The position numbers were made by a program, and so were the translations under genes. Below, piece by piece: positions 15,813-23,269 of a stretch of DNA of 23,637 nt. The stretch's first letter is position 1; the number at the start of each line of letters is the position of its first letter. This stretch comes from Clostridia bacterium (GTDB lineage: Bacteria; Bacillota_A; Clostridia; UMGS1883; HGM11501), in NCBI GenBank assembly GCA_017536285.1, contig JAFXHP010000086.1, positions 1 to 23,637 on the forward strand, read 5' to 3'. Below the pieces are notes generated by a model, which saw nothing but the letters and a program-made list of their open reading frames with translations, was not told where the DNA came from and made no database searches.

Positions 15813-18575
15813 TTAATTAAGATGTGAAAGCACGCTTTTTGCTGTTTCCACTTCTGCCTCGTGCTGACTTAATACATATACTCCGTCACCAATGGAGTTT
15901 ACACTCCATCCGAAGCACTCGGAAAGAATTGACACAGGAATATAAATAATTCCGTTATTTACGGTTACAGCGTTGGAAATCACGGTTTCTTTTCCGTCTA
16001 CAAAAGCCACATTTGTTCCAAGCACCGTATTAATCCACTGAAAATCAGTTATTTCACGATTTGTTAATTCATGTGTTTTTATGTAAAGCATGTTAAGGAG
16101 ATAATCATAGGTAATCTTTGTCTCGCCGTAACCCATAAATTCCTCCATCGCAGTCATGGGAACATAAAGTGTGCCGTTTGTTTCATATGCCGACACCCTT
16201 ATGTCTGCATCGTAAACATTCATCTTTGCACCATCAACAATCATCTTTTGGCTACCGGCCTTAAGGATTGTTGTATCGCAAAGCTTGTTACGCTCTGCAT
16301 CACGCAATGCCGTCTGAGTAATTTCTGTATAGAGATAGTTAAATCTTCCGACCGGTGCCGATGAGCCTTCTGTGTAGAAGTTCATAAGCTCGCCTTTGGC
16401 ATCGATATTGTCTGTCCACTTGAATTCAAGCTCGGCCATTCCTGTTTCGCCAATTAATGTTCTCGGAATTTTAACCTGCATTACGTTACCTGAAACGGTA
16501 TATTCAACATTTCCTAAAGGTGCAGTTTCAAATTTATTTCCGCTAAAGGATGAAAGCACGCCCATACCATCAAGATTAAGAGCATAGTCATAGCCTTCCC
16601 ATCCCGTTGCCTTGTTGCGGTCTGTATTAATGTAGAGAACCATTGCATTTTTGTGAGTTGTAACAATATCCTTTTCTGTTTTAACGTAGAAATAGAAATT
16701 GTCCTTATCCCTTGCAACCTTGCTTCTTACAATGTGGTTTCTAACCTCGGTTGTATAATGAAGCCTGTTTCCATCCTTATCAAGAAAGCCGTCAGCATCA
16801 CGTTCATAACCGCCGTCGGTATTGATAAATTCCGGGGCAACACCTGCCCACGCCGATGCATCGCCTGTTATATCAATCGTAATCTCAGAAGATGCCACAG
16901 GTGCAGGGCGGGTTCCCTTATACTTTCTTGAAAAGTCTGTAAGGAGCATATAATAATCATCCTTAAGCTCACCTTTGGTGGGCTCAAAGTCACGGCTGTT
17001 TTCAGAGTCATAAAGGTCGATAAATGCATTAGCCTGTCCGCCGTAGTTAAGTGCTCTTGCGGTATTCCACTCGTTCCATCCGTCAACAAATACATAGGCA
17101 GGGTCAGTATCAAGCACACGTGATGCCTGTTCCTTAAAGAAATAACCCTGATGGAATGCACCTTCTGAATAATCTTCACCGAAGGCTTCCGTGTAGCTCT
17201 TACCCTTACAGTAAGGATCTGAGAATACACCAGTTCCCGCAGAACCGAATACGGTGGATTCATTTATTGCCATACCCAAACCCATGCACTCTACTCTGCC
17301 GTCCTCGGTCAATCCCCATTCATACTGTGGATAATTTTCAAGCCACAGCCAACTCTTTTCGTCGGGAGAAGACGGTCCGGTTGCCCTGTTTCCGTGTCCT
17401 CTTATGGTATAAAAATCTAAAAGGAAGTCAGCCATTTCACGTTCTGCCGTATCTCCTTCACGAACTGCCCAGTAAATCTCGTTGCTTCTTACCTGAACCA
17501 ACATGGGCTTTCCGTCCACGGTAAACCACAAATCCTTATAATCGTCATAAGCGTGGAAGTTATAGTACATCGCCTTTAAGCTGTTGAAGCGGTTTTCAGC
17601 ATCCCAGCCCATCTGAAGATATGCACTCACCTTGGGGGCGTTAACGCCTGCCGCCCTTGCATCGTGGAAGGCGTTAAGTAAAACTGTCATAGGATAAGCA
17701 TAGCAATTCTGATAGTTGGTGTAGTCAAAGAAAATAGCATCAACACCCGCTGCAGACATAAGCTCCGCCTGCTTACGGTATACGAAGTAGTCAAAGGAAG
17801 TGTAAAATCCATAGATGGGTTCGTCCCAGTAGCAGGAGGATCCTTGCCACTCGGAATGGTAATAGTCGTCCTTCGCTTCGGGGTTTGCCTTGATTACTTC
17901 AGGAATAATCTTTGCCTTTGAGTTGCTTCCGATATGCCAGTCCCAGTAGAACATGGCAATTTTGTGAGTACCTGCCTTGACGGGACCGGTCTCTTCAAAG
18001 TCTGCAAGCTTTCTTCCCACATTGTCAACCGCTGTCCATGTATCGCTGTAATTGTCAACTATAGCAGAATCCGGAACGGGAGTTACGCTTTTTCTCACCC
18101 ATTCTTCTTCCGAAAAGGTCACATCGTAAACAGTAAGATATGTACCTGTTTCGTTGTAGGTCTGGCACAAATATACATCGTGCTTGCCTGAAACTTCCTT
18201 TATATTACCGCCGTATTCCTTTTTATCCAGAACATCGGACATGATGTTGATATATCCGATGCACTCTCCCCCCACGGGGTCGTCAATATAAATTCTTAAA
18301 ATTTCTCCGTTTCCCTTTTTCGCAAGAGAGTCAACCTGACTTGCACTTACTCTCACGGATTTTACTCCCGTTAAGTCAACACCTGAAAAGCAGAGCTTTC
18401 CGTTTTTTGGGTCATAGGGAGACCAAAAGGTGGTTTTACCTCCCGAAATTTCAACCCCTATTGTTTTTTCCTTATCGTACTCAGATACTGACAGAGTAAC
18501 CCCCTTTGCCAGTGCGGGTACTGCCATGGACATAACCATGAGTACGGAAAGGATGAAGCATAAACATCTTTTCAT
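15813..18575 (-). CDS. Secreted GH99/GH71/WbsX-like glycosidase with CBM6- and CBM9-like domains
   Basis: A 920-residue exported enzyme, paralogous to the one at 2667-6314. A signal peptide (cleavage near ALAKG, 21-25) leads into a CBM6-like region (about 40-160, 'VSGKHDVYL'), a TIM-barrel-like catalytic region (about 170-560), a CBM9/DOMON-like region (565-755, 'LYINTDRNKATGWEG') and a C-terminal CuAO-N-like stalk (775-920, 'TLYVPMTAMEEFMGYG', 'IIYIPVSILSECFGW'). Candidate acids are D284 in IFFDYTN and E502 in DGWNEWN. Long blocks such as GVFSDPY.KG.SYTEAFGEDY and FFKEQASRVL are nearly shared with the paralogue, showing common descent. It lacks the paralogue's two N-terminal discoidin domains. 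A good ribosome site (AAAGGAGG) sits eight bases before the ATG. The family is an inference from the 'NEW' motif and barrel layout; substrate unknown. Confidence 0.88.
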   Translation of the reverse strand: MKRCLCFILSVLMVMSMAVPALAKGVTLSVSEYDKEKTIGVEISGGKTTFWSPYDPKNGKLCFSGVDLTGVKSVRVSASQVDSLAKKGNGEILRIYIDDPVGGECIGYINIMSDVLDKKEYGGNIKEVSGKHDVYLCQTYNETGTYLTVYDVTFSEEEWVRKSVTPVPDSAIVDNYSDTWTAVDNVGRKLADFEETGPVKAGTHKIAMFYWDWHIGSNSKAKIIPEVIKANPEAKDDYYHSEWQGSSCYWDEPIYGFYTSFDYFVYRKQAELMSAAGVDAIFFDYTNYQNCYAYPMTVLLNAFHDARAAGVNAPKVSAYLQMGWDAENRFNSLKAMYYNFHAYDDYKDLWFTVDGKPMLVQVRSNEIYWAVREGDTAEREMADFLLDFYTIRGHGNRATGPSSPDEKSWLWLENYPQYEWGLTEDGRVECMGLGMAINESTVFGSAGTGVFSDPYCKGKSYTEAFGEDYSEGAFHQGYFFKEQASRVLDTDPAYVFVDGWNEWNTARALNYGGQANAFIDLYDSENSRDFEPTKGELKDDYYMLLTDFSRKYKGTRPAPVASSEITIDITGDASAWAGVAPEFINTDGGYERDADGFLDKDGNRLHYTTEVRNHIVRSKVARDKDNFYFYVKTEKDIVTTHKNAMVLYINTDRNKATGWEGYDYALNLDGMGVLSSFSGNKFETAPLGNVEYTVSGNVMQVKIPRTLIGETGMAELEFKWTDNIDAKGELMNFYTEGSSAPVGRFNYLYTEITQTALRDAERNKLCDTTILKAGSQKMIVDGAKMNVYDADIRVSAYETNGTLYVPMTAMEEFMGYGETKITYDYLLNMLYIKTHELTNREITDFQWINTVLGTNVAFVDGKETVISNAVTVNNGIIYIPVSILSECFGWSVNSIGDGVYVLSQHEAEVETAKSVLSHLN

Positions 18576-18606
18576 TAAAAAAGCCTCCTTTTATACACTT
18601 AACTAT

Positions 18607-18635
18607 ATTTTATCAAAATATTTTGCATTTTTCAA
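18607..18635 (-). promoter_or_regulatory. Promoter of glycosidase cassette B
   Basis: On the minus strand -35 TTGAAA (18635-18630), a 17-bp spacer and -10 TAAAAT (18612-18607) lie 31 bases before the ATG at 18575. A second possible minus-strand promoter lies farther upstream inside the palindrome at 18665-18716. Confidence 0.65.
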
Positions 18636-18664
18636 GCAGTATATTGGCTTGTTTTTGAACTATA

Positions 18665-18716
18665 TTGACTTTTAGCAAATAAAATCCTTTATAGGATTTT
18701 ATTTGCTAAAAGTCAA
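18665..18716. repeat. 24-bp perfect inverted repeat with 4-base loop, promoter-bearing
   Basis: The left arm (18665-18688) and right arm (18693-18716) are perfect inverse complements separated by TTAT. Each arm begins, reading inward, with TTGACT. On the minus strand this gives TTGACT (18716-18711), 17 bp, TATAAA (18693-18688), a plausible promoter pointing at glycosidase cassette B. The plus-strand equivalent has a poorer -10 (TTTATA). It sits in a divergent intergenic region, so it may be an operator or regulatory palindrome, or a tiny inverted-repeat insertion. No target-site duplication is visible. Confidence 0.85.
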
Positions 18717-18794
18717 CCCTGTGCCTGCTCTTATCCCTAAGCTCCCCATTTTTTTGGTTTTCTGTGTTTTTCTTTTTATTTTTGTTAGTTTCTC
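18717..18794. other. Divergent intergenic spacer
   Basis: The 299-bp region between the two divergent genes (18576-18874) holds the cassette B promoter, the palindrome, and the microcompartment operon promoter. This remaining segment is T-rich on the plus strand and shows no further feature I can support. Confidence 0.5.
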
Positions 18795-18823
18795 TTGACT
18801 TTTGTGAAGATATGTTGTATTAT
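18795..18823 (+). promoter_or_regulatory. Promoter of the glycyl-radical microcompartment operon
   Basis: -35 TTGACT (18795-18800), a 17-bp spacer and -10 TATTAT (18818-18823) give a start near 18830, about 45 bases before the first ATG. No later promoter is evident before the window edge, so all plus-strand genes probably share it. Confidence 0.82.
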
Positions 18824-18833
18824 ATATATTAGC

Positions 18834-18849
18834 GGAATATCCTTATTCC
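18834..18849 (+). promoter_or_regulatory. Candidate operator at the transcription start
   Basis: GGAATA-TCCT-TATTCC is a perfect 6-bp inverted repeat just downstream of the predicted start site. It overlaps a second imperfect dyad, TTCC...GGAA, with an AAAACGTTA centre (about 18846-18862). The position fits a repressor site controlling the operon; the regulator is not known. Confidence 0.4.
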
Positions 18850-18874
18850 AAAACGTTAGGAAAGGAGCCTTTTC

Positions 18875-19570
18875 ATGAAGCTGGTTGTGTCGGACCTTGA
18901 CGGAACAATTTTAAAGCGTGGCGAGAAAGAGCTTAACAGAAACATTCTCTCAGCCATCGAATACATACTTTCAAATAATGTAGCCTTTGCCGTATCGTCT
19001 GGCAGAACCTATGTGGAGCTGAAAAAGTTCTTTGCCCCGTTTGAAAAGGATATATACTTTATGGCAAATGACGGAGCCATTACTATATATAAGGAAGAAA
19101 CTCTATCAGAATTCCCCATAACCAAAACTTTCACGTCCGATTCCTTTGCTCTTCACGGGAAATATTTAACCTACATCAAAACAAAGGATGCTCTTTTGAC
19201 AAGAAAAATCCTAAAGCAGTATCATAACCACGTTAAGGTACTTGATTCAAACTTCCCCGACGAGCCGATTTACAAAATAACGGACTATACAAAAATAAAA
19301 TATGACGATTTGCCCCTTGTTTACGAAGACAGGTCAATGAAGGAATACATCGCCTTCGGAGTTGATAAGGGTATCGCTCTGAAAAATCTTTTAAGGCATC
19401 TTGATATACCGAAAGAAGAATGTTGCTCCTTCGGGGACAACTTTAACGATATACCAATGTTTAACGAGTCCGGCTTAAGTTATGCCGTGGCAAACGCTCT
19501 CCCCTCCGTCAAGAAGGCGGCAGACAGGGTTTGCGCAGGGCTCGACACCGAAATTAGAAAATTAATCTGA
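18875..19570 (+). CDS. HAD-superfamily (Cof/IIB-type) phosphatase
   Basis: A cytoplasmic Mg2+-dependent hydrolase, probably acting on a sugar phosphate or similar small phospho-compound. It has 231 residues. HAD motif I is DLDGT (nucleophile D7, acid D9), motif II is SSGRT (S42), the motif III lysine is in DKGIALK (about 160-167), and motif IV is GDNFNDIPM (187-195, D188 and D192). The cap is of the IIB type but the protein is shorter than the usual 260-280 residues. The ribosome site GGAAAGGAG fits the ATG. It is the first gene of the operon, 19 bp before the chosen start of the dehydratase gene. A phosphatase in this position could clear a phosphorylated intermediate of deoxysugar or glycerol metabolism, but that is inference. 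Confidence 0.88.
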   Translation: MKLVVSDLDGTILKRGEKELNRNILSAIEYILSNNVAFAVSSGRTYVELKKFFAPFEKDIYFMANDGAITIYKEETLSEFPITKTFTSDSFALHGKYLTYIKTKDALLTRKILKQYHNHVKVLDSNFPDEPIYKITDYTKIKYDDLPLVYEDRSMKEYIAFGVDKGIALKNLLRHLDIPKEECCSFGDNFNDIPMFNESGLSYAVANALPSVKKAADRVCAGLDTEIRKLI

Positions 19571-19589
19571 TAAGAAAGGATTGACTTAT

Positions 19590-22100
19590 ATGAACTTTAC
19601 AATTAAAGAAACAGAAAGAAGCGAAAGAATCGGCCGCTTAATCGAAAATCTTTTTAAGAAGATGCCCGAAATCGAAGCTGACCGTGCAGTTCTTTTGACA
19701 GAATCCTACAAACAGACAGAAAACCTTCCTATTATAGAGAGACGTGCAAAGGCATTCTGTCACATTCTCCGTAACATTCCCATCACCATCCGTGACGAGG
19801 AATTAATCGTAGGTAGTGCCACAAAGGTTTCAAGAGGATGTCAGACCTTCCCCGAATTTTCTTATCAGTGGCTCTTGGATGAGTTTGACACAGTTGAAAC
19901 AAGAAGTGCAGACCCCTTTAAGATTTCCGAGGAAACAAAGACACGTCTCCGTGACGCATATTCCTACTGGAAGGGCAAGACTTCTTCCGAGCTTGCAGAA
20001 GCTACCATGGCAAAGGAAACCTTAACAGCTATGGAGCATAACATCTTCACTCCCGGTAACTACTTCTACAACGGCGTAGGCCACGTAACGGTAAACTACG
20101 GCGAAGTTCTTGCAATCGGTCTTAAGGGAATTATGGCAAAGGCAGAAAAAGCACTTTCCGAAATGTGCGTTGCCTGCGATGACTATATCACAAAGTCTTC
20201 CTTCCTCCGTGCAGTGATCGAAAGCTTAAAGGGTGCCATCGAATATTCCAAGCGTTATGCAGTATTGGCACGCGAAATGGCAGACAAGGAAGGCAATTCC
20301 GTAAGAAGAAAAGAGCTTTTAGACATAGCAGCAGCCTGCGACAACGCTCTTGAAAACGGTGCAAAGAGCTTCCGTGAAGCTTGTCAGGCTTTCTGGTTTG
20401 TTCAGCTCCTTATTCAGACAGAATCCTCCGGTCACTCCATCTCTCCCGGACGTTTTGACCAGTATATGTATCCTTACTATAAAGCTGACATAGAAAAGGG
20501 TGCAATCACTCAGGAAGAAGCACAGGAATTAATCGACTGTGTATGGGTTAAGCTCAACGACTTTACCAAGGTAAGAGACGCCGCAAGTGCAGAAGGCTTT
20601 GCAGGCTACAGCTTATTCCAGAACTTAATTGCCGGCGGTCAGACAAAAGAAGGATTGGACGCTACAAACGAACTTTCCTTTATGACAATATATGCAACAA
20701 TGCACGTTGCACTCCCCCAGCCTTCCTTCTCTGTTCGAGTTTGGAACGGTTCTCCCCACGAGTTCTTAATGGCGGCAGCAAAACTCACAAGACTGGGCTA
20801 CGGTCTTCCCGCATACTATAATGACGAGGTTATAATCCCCGCCCTGGTTTCCCGCGGTCTTACAATGGAGGATGCAAGGGACTACAACATCATCGGTTGT
20901 GTTGAGCCTCAGAAGTCCGGTAAGACAGAAGGCTGGCATGACGCCGCATTCTTCAATATGTGCCGTATTATGGAGCTTACCTTCCACAACGGTATGGATA
21001 AGGGCGTTCAGGTTGGTCCCAAGACCGGCGAGGTAACAGAATTTACAACCTACGAAGAATTCTTCAATGCTTATAAAAAGCAGATGAGCTATGCAATCCG
21101 CCTTATGGTTAATGCAGATAACGCAATTGACGTGGCTCACGCAAAGCGTTGCCCCCTTCCCTTCTTGTCTTCAATGATTGAAGACTGCATAGGCAGAGGA
21201 AAATCTGCTCAGGAAGGCGGTGCAATCTACAACTTCACAGGTCCTCAGGGCTTCGGTATCGCAAATATGGCAGACGCTTGCTATGCAATAAAGAAGCTTG
21301 TATTTGAAGAAAAGAAGTTCACACTTGCTGACTTCAAGAACGCTATGGACGATAACTTCGGTGAAGGCGTTTCTGATGAGGATGCAACAAAGATTACAAC
21401 AGAAATCGTTCGTCAGCTTGTATCCGGCGGTATGGAAATCACAGATAACCAGATTGCCGAAATATTCAAAAAGGCAAAGGGTGCAGGAAACGGAAAGTAT
21501 GCCGCATTACTTGAGGCAATCGAAGCACTTCCCAAGTTCGGTAATGACATTATGGAGGTTGACGCCATTGCCCGTGAGGTAGCATACACCTATACAAAGC
21601 CCCTTGAAAAGTTCAAAAATCCCAGAGGCGGTATGTTTCACGCAGGTCTTTATCCCGTATCGGCAAACGTGCCCCTCGGTGCCCAGACAGGTGCAACCCC
21701 CGACGGAAGAAGAGCTTACACTCCCGTTGCAGATGGTGTATCCCCCGTTGCGGGACGTGACGTTAAGGGCCCCACAGCATCAGCAAACTCAGTTTCAAGA
21801 CTTGACCACTTTATAGCTTCCAACGGAACACTCTTCAATATGAAGTTCCATCCCTCTGCACTCAAAGGACAGAGCGGTCTTGAAAGCTTCGTTGCACTGG
21901 TTCGCGGTTACTTCGATCAGAAGGGCAGCCATATGCAGTTTAACGTAGTAAGCCGTGAAACACTTCTTGATGCTCAGGCACATCCCGAAAACTATAAAAA
22001 CCTGGTTGTAAGAGTTGCAGGTTATTCCGCACTCTTCACCACACTTTCAAAATCCTTGCAGGATGACATCATCAAACGTACCGAACAGGGTGGATTTTAA
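19590..22100 (+). CDS. Glycyl radical diol dehydratase (glycerol / 1,2-propanediol dehydratase type)
   Basis: A B12-independent radical enzyme predicted to dehydrate glycerol or 1,2-propanediol to an aldehyde, inside a microcompartment. I start at ATG 19590 (836 aa): the frame's upstream TTG (19581) abuts the AAAGGA site. Active-site residues match glycerol dehydratase almost position for position: H165 (GHVTVNY), H282/S283 (GHSISPGRFDQ), thiyl C437 and base E439 (IIGCVEPQ), D451 (EGWHDAAFFN), and glycyl radical G811 in RVAGYS. GCVEPQ followed by GKTEGWHD argues against hydroxyproline dehydratase (GCVET) and choline lyase. Glycerol and propanediol types cannot be separated by eye. It is about 50 residues longer than glycerol dehydratase because of an insertion at about residues 591-636 (after DNF, before KYAALLEAIEALPKFGND). 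It overlaps the activase start by one base. Confidence 0.9.
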   Translation: MNFTIKETERSERIGRLIENLFKKMPEIEADRAVLLTESYKQTENLPIIERRAKAFCHILRNIPITIRDEELIVGSATKVSRGCQTFPEFSYQWLLDEFDTVETRSADPFKISEETKTRLRDAYSYWKGKTSSELAEATMAKETLTAMEHNIFTPGNYFYNGVGHVTVNYGEVLAIGLKGIMAKAEKALSEMCVACDDYITKSSFLRAVIESLKGAIEYSKRYAVLAREMADKEGNSVRRKELLDIAAACDNALENGAKSFREACQAFWFVQLLIQTESSGHSISPGRFDQYMYPYYKADIEKGAITQEEAQELIDCVWVKLNDFTKVRDAASAEGFAGYSLFQNLIAGGQTKEGLDATNELSFMTIYATMHVALPQPSFSVRVWNGSPHEFLMAAAKLTRLGYGLPAYYNDEVIIPALVSRGLTMEDARDYNIIGCVEPQKSGKTEGWHDAAFFNMCRIMELTFHNGMDKGVQVGPKTGEVTEFTTYEEFFNAYKKQMSYAIRLMVNADNAIDVAHAKRCPLPFLSSMIEDCIGRGKSAQEGGAIYNFTGPQGFGIANMADACYAIKKLVFEEKKFTLADFKNAMDDNFGEGVSDEDATKITTEIVRQLVSGGMEITDNQIAEIFKKAKGAGNGKYAALLEAIEALPKFGNDIMEVDAIAREVAYTYTKPLEKFKNPRGGMFHAGLYPVSANVPLGAQTGATPDGRRAYTPVADGVSPVAGRDVKGPTASANSVSRLDHFIASNGTLFNMKFHPSALKGQSGLESFVALVRGYFDQKGSHMQFNVVSRETLLDAQAHPENYKNLVVRVAGYSALFTTLSKSLQDDIIKRTEQGGF

Positions 22101-22882
22101 TGGATAAATACGATGTAAAAGGAAGAATTTTTGACATTCAGAAATTCTCCGTACACGACGGACCGGGAATCCGCACCATCGTTTTCCTTAAAGGCTGTGC
22201 CTTAAGATGTAAATGGTGCTGTAACCCCGAATCCCAGTCATTTGAAATACAGAATATGACTCTCGGCGGAAAAACAAAGGTTGTGGGCAGAGACGTTACC
22301 GTCCGTGAGGTTATAGCCGAGGTATTAAAAGACAGAATTTATTTCAGACGAAGCGGCGGCGGCCTTACCCTGTCGGGTGGCGAAAGCCTTCTTCAGGCTG
22401 ATTTTGCAGCAGCACTCCTTGCAGCCGCAAAGGAAAACGGGCTTACCACCGCAATTGAGTCCACAGGCTTTGCACCCTTTTCCACAATTCAGAAAATTCT
22501 CCCCCACCTTGACTACTACCTTATGGACATAAAGCATATGAACTCGGAAAAGCACAAGAAGTTCACGACTCAGCCCAACGAGAGAATTCTTGAAAACGCT
22601 CCGAAAATTGCAGAGCGTGTAAAATTAACCGTAAGAGTTCCCGTAATTCCCGGCTTTAACGATACGCCCGAAGAAATAAGGGACATCGCCACCTTCGCAA
22701 AAACTCTGACGGGCGTTACTGAAATTCACCTTCTCCCCTATCACCGCTTAGGGGCTGACAAATACGCAGGTCTTGGCCGTGAATACGAGCTTAAGGACAT
22801 CCTGCCTCCCACGGACGAACATATGGAAATGCTTAAAGGCGTTGCCGAGTCCGCAGGATTAAAATGTCAGATAGGCGGCTGA
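22100..22882 (+). CDS. Glycyl radical enzyme activating enzyme (radical SAM), compact form
   Basis: It uses S-adenosylmethionine and a [4Fe-4S] cluster to install the glycyl radical on the dehydratase encoded just upstream, with which it shares one base (TAATG). It has 260 residues. The radical SAM motif CX3CX2C is C33, C37, C40 within KGCALRCKWC, preceded by FSVHDGPGIRT and followed by NPESQ, both typical. The SAM-binding SGGES block is at about 92-96 and the ST-type ESTGF at about 119-123. Unlike most glycerol/propanediol dehydratase activases (about 300 residues), it lacks the eight-cysteine, two-cluster ferredoxin insertion after CNPES: the chain goes straight to a short GGKTKVVGRDVTV link. 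In this it resembles the pyruvate formate-lyase activase (PflA). Dedicated pairing with the dehydratase is strongly implied by the overlap. Confidence 0.92.
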   Translation: MDKYDVKGRIFDIQKFSVHDGPGIRTIVFLKGCALRCKWCCNPESQSFEIQNMTLGGKTKVVGRDVTVREVIAEVLKDRIYFRRSGGGLTLSGGESLLQADFAAALLAAAKENGLTTAIESTGFAPFSTIQKILPHLDYYLMDIKHMNSEKHKKFTTQPNERILENAPKIAERVKLTVRVPVIPGFNDTPEEIRDIATFAKTLTGVTEIHLLPYHRLGADKYAGLGREYELKDILPPTDEHMEMLKGVAESAGLKCQIGG

Positions 22883-22906
22883 CCTTTATAAGAAAGGAAG
22901 ATTCCG

Positions 22907-23269
22907 ATGGAAATATTGCACGATAAAGCAAGAATAGTCCAGGAGCTGGTGCCCGGTAAGCAGATAACACTTGCCCACATCATCGCAAATCCCGATGAAG
23001 TTTTATACCAGAAGCTGGGACTTGACACATCAATCGATTACACAAGCAGTGCAATCGGCATACTCACAGTATCCCCTGCCGAAACAGCAATAATCTGCGG
23101 CGACATTGCAATAAAGTCCTCCGGTGCGGAGCTTGGCTTTGTTGACCGCTTCTCAGGCTCACTCATAATCACAGGCACCGTTTCCTCCGTCGAGGAATCC
23201 CTCCGTGCAATCTGTGCTTACTGTAAGGAAAAGCTTGGCTATACGGTGTGCGAAATAACAAAGACATGA
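22907..23269 (+). CDS. eutS: Bacterial microcompartment shell protein, EutS/PduU type
   Basis: A circularly permuted BMC-domain hexamer-forming shell protein of a microcompartment. It has 120 residues, the normal family length. ARIVQELVPGKQITLAHIIANP near the N-terminus (beta-barrel cap region), TVSPAETAIICGDIAIKSSGAELGFVDRFSG in the centre and YTVCEITKT at the C-terminus align by eye along nearly the whole of EutS/PduU. A ribosome site AAAGGA sits about 10 bases before the ATG. It lies 24 bp after the activase and its ATGA overlaps the start of the next gene. It is the only shell gene in the window; the main hexamer, pentamer and aldehyde dehydrogenase genes should lie to the right. It shows the dehydratase is encapsulated, by genomic context. 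Confidence 0.95.
   Translation: MEILHDKARIVQELVPGKQITLAHIIANPDEVLYQKLGLDTSIDYTSSAIGILTVSPAETAIICGDIAIKSSGAELGFVDRFSGSLIITGTVSSVEESLRAICAYCKEKLGYTVCEITKT

Noticed and set aside
18665..18716. Simple intrinsic terminator
   Set aside because: The arms are AT-rich, no T tract follows either side, and it lies between divergent promoters where no transcript needs ending.
19581..19589. TTG start for the dehydratase
   Set aside because: The TTG directly abuts the AAAGGA site, leaving no spacing; the ATG nine bases later is correctly spaced.
19590..22100. Calling the GRE a trans-4-hydroxyproline dehydratase, choline TMA-lyase or pyruvate formate-lyase
   Set aside because: The thiyl motif is GCVEPQ followed by GKTEGWHD, with GHVTVNY and GHSIS at glycerol-dehydratase spacing; hydroxyproline dehydratase has GCVET, choline lyase lacks GWHD, and PFL has two adjacent cysteines.
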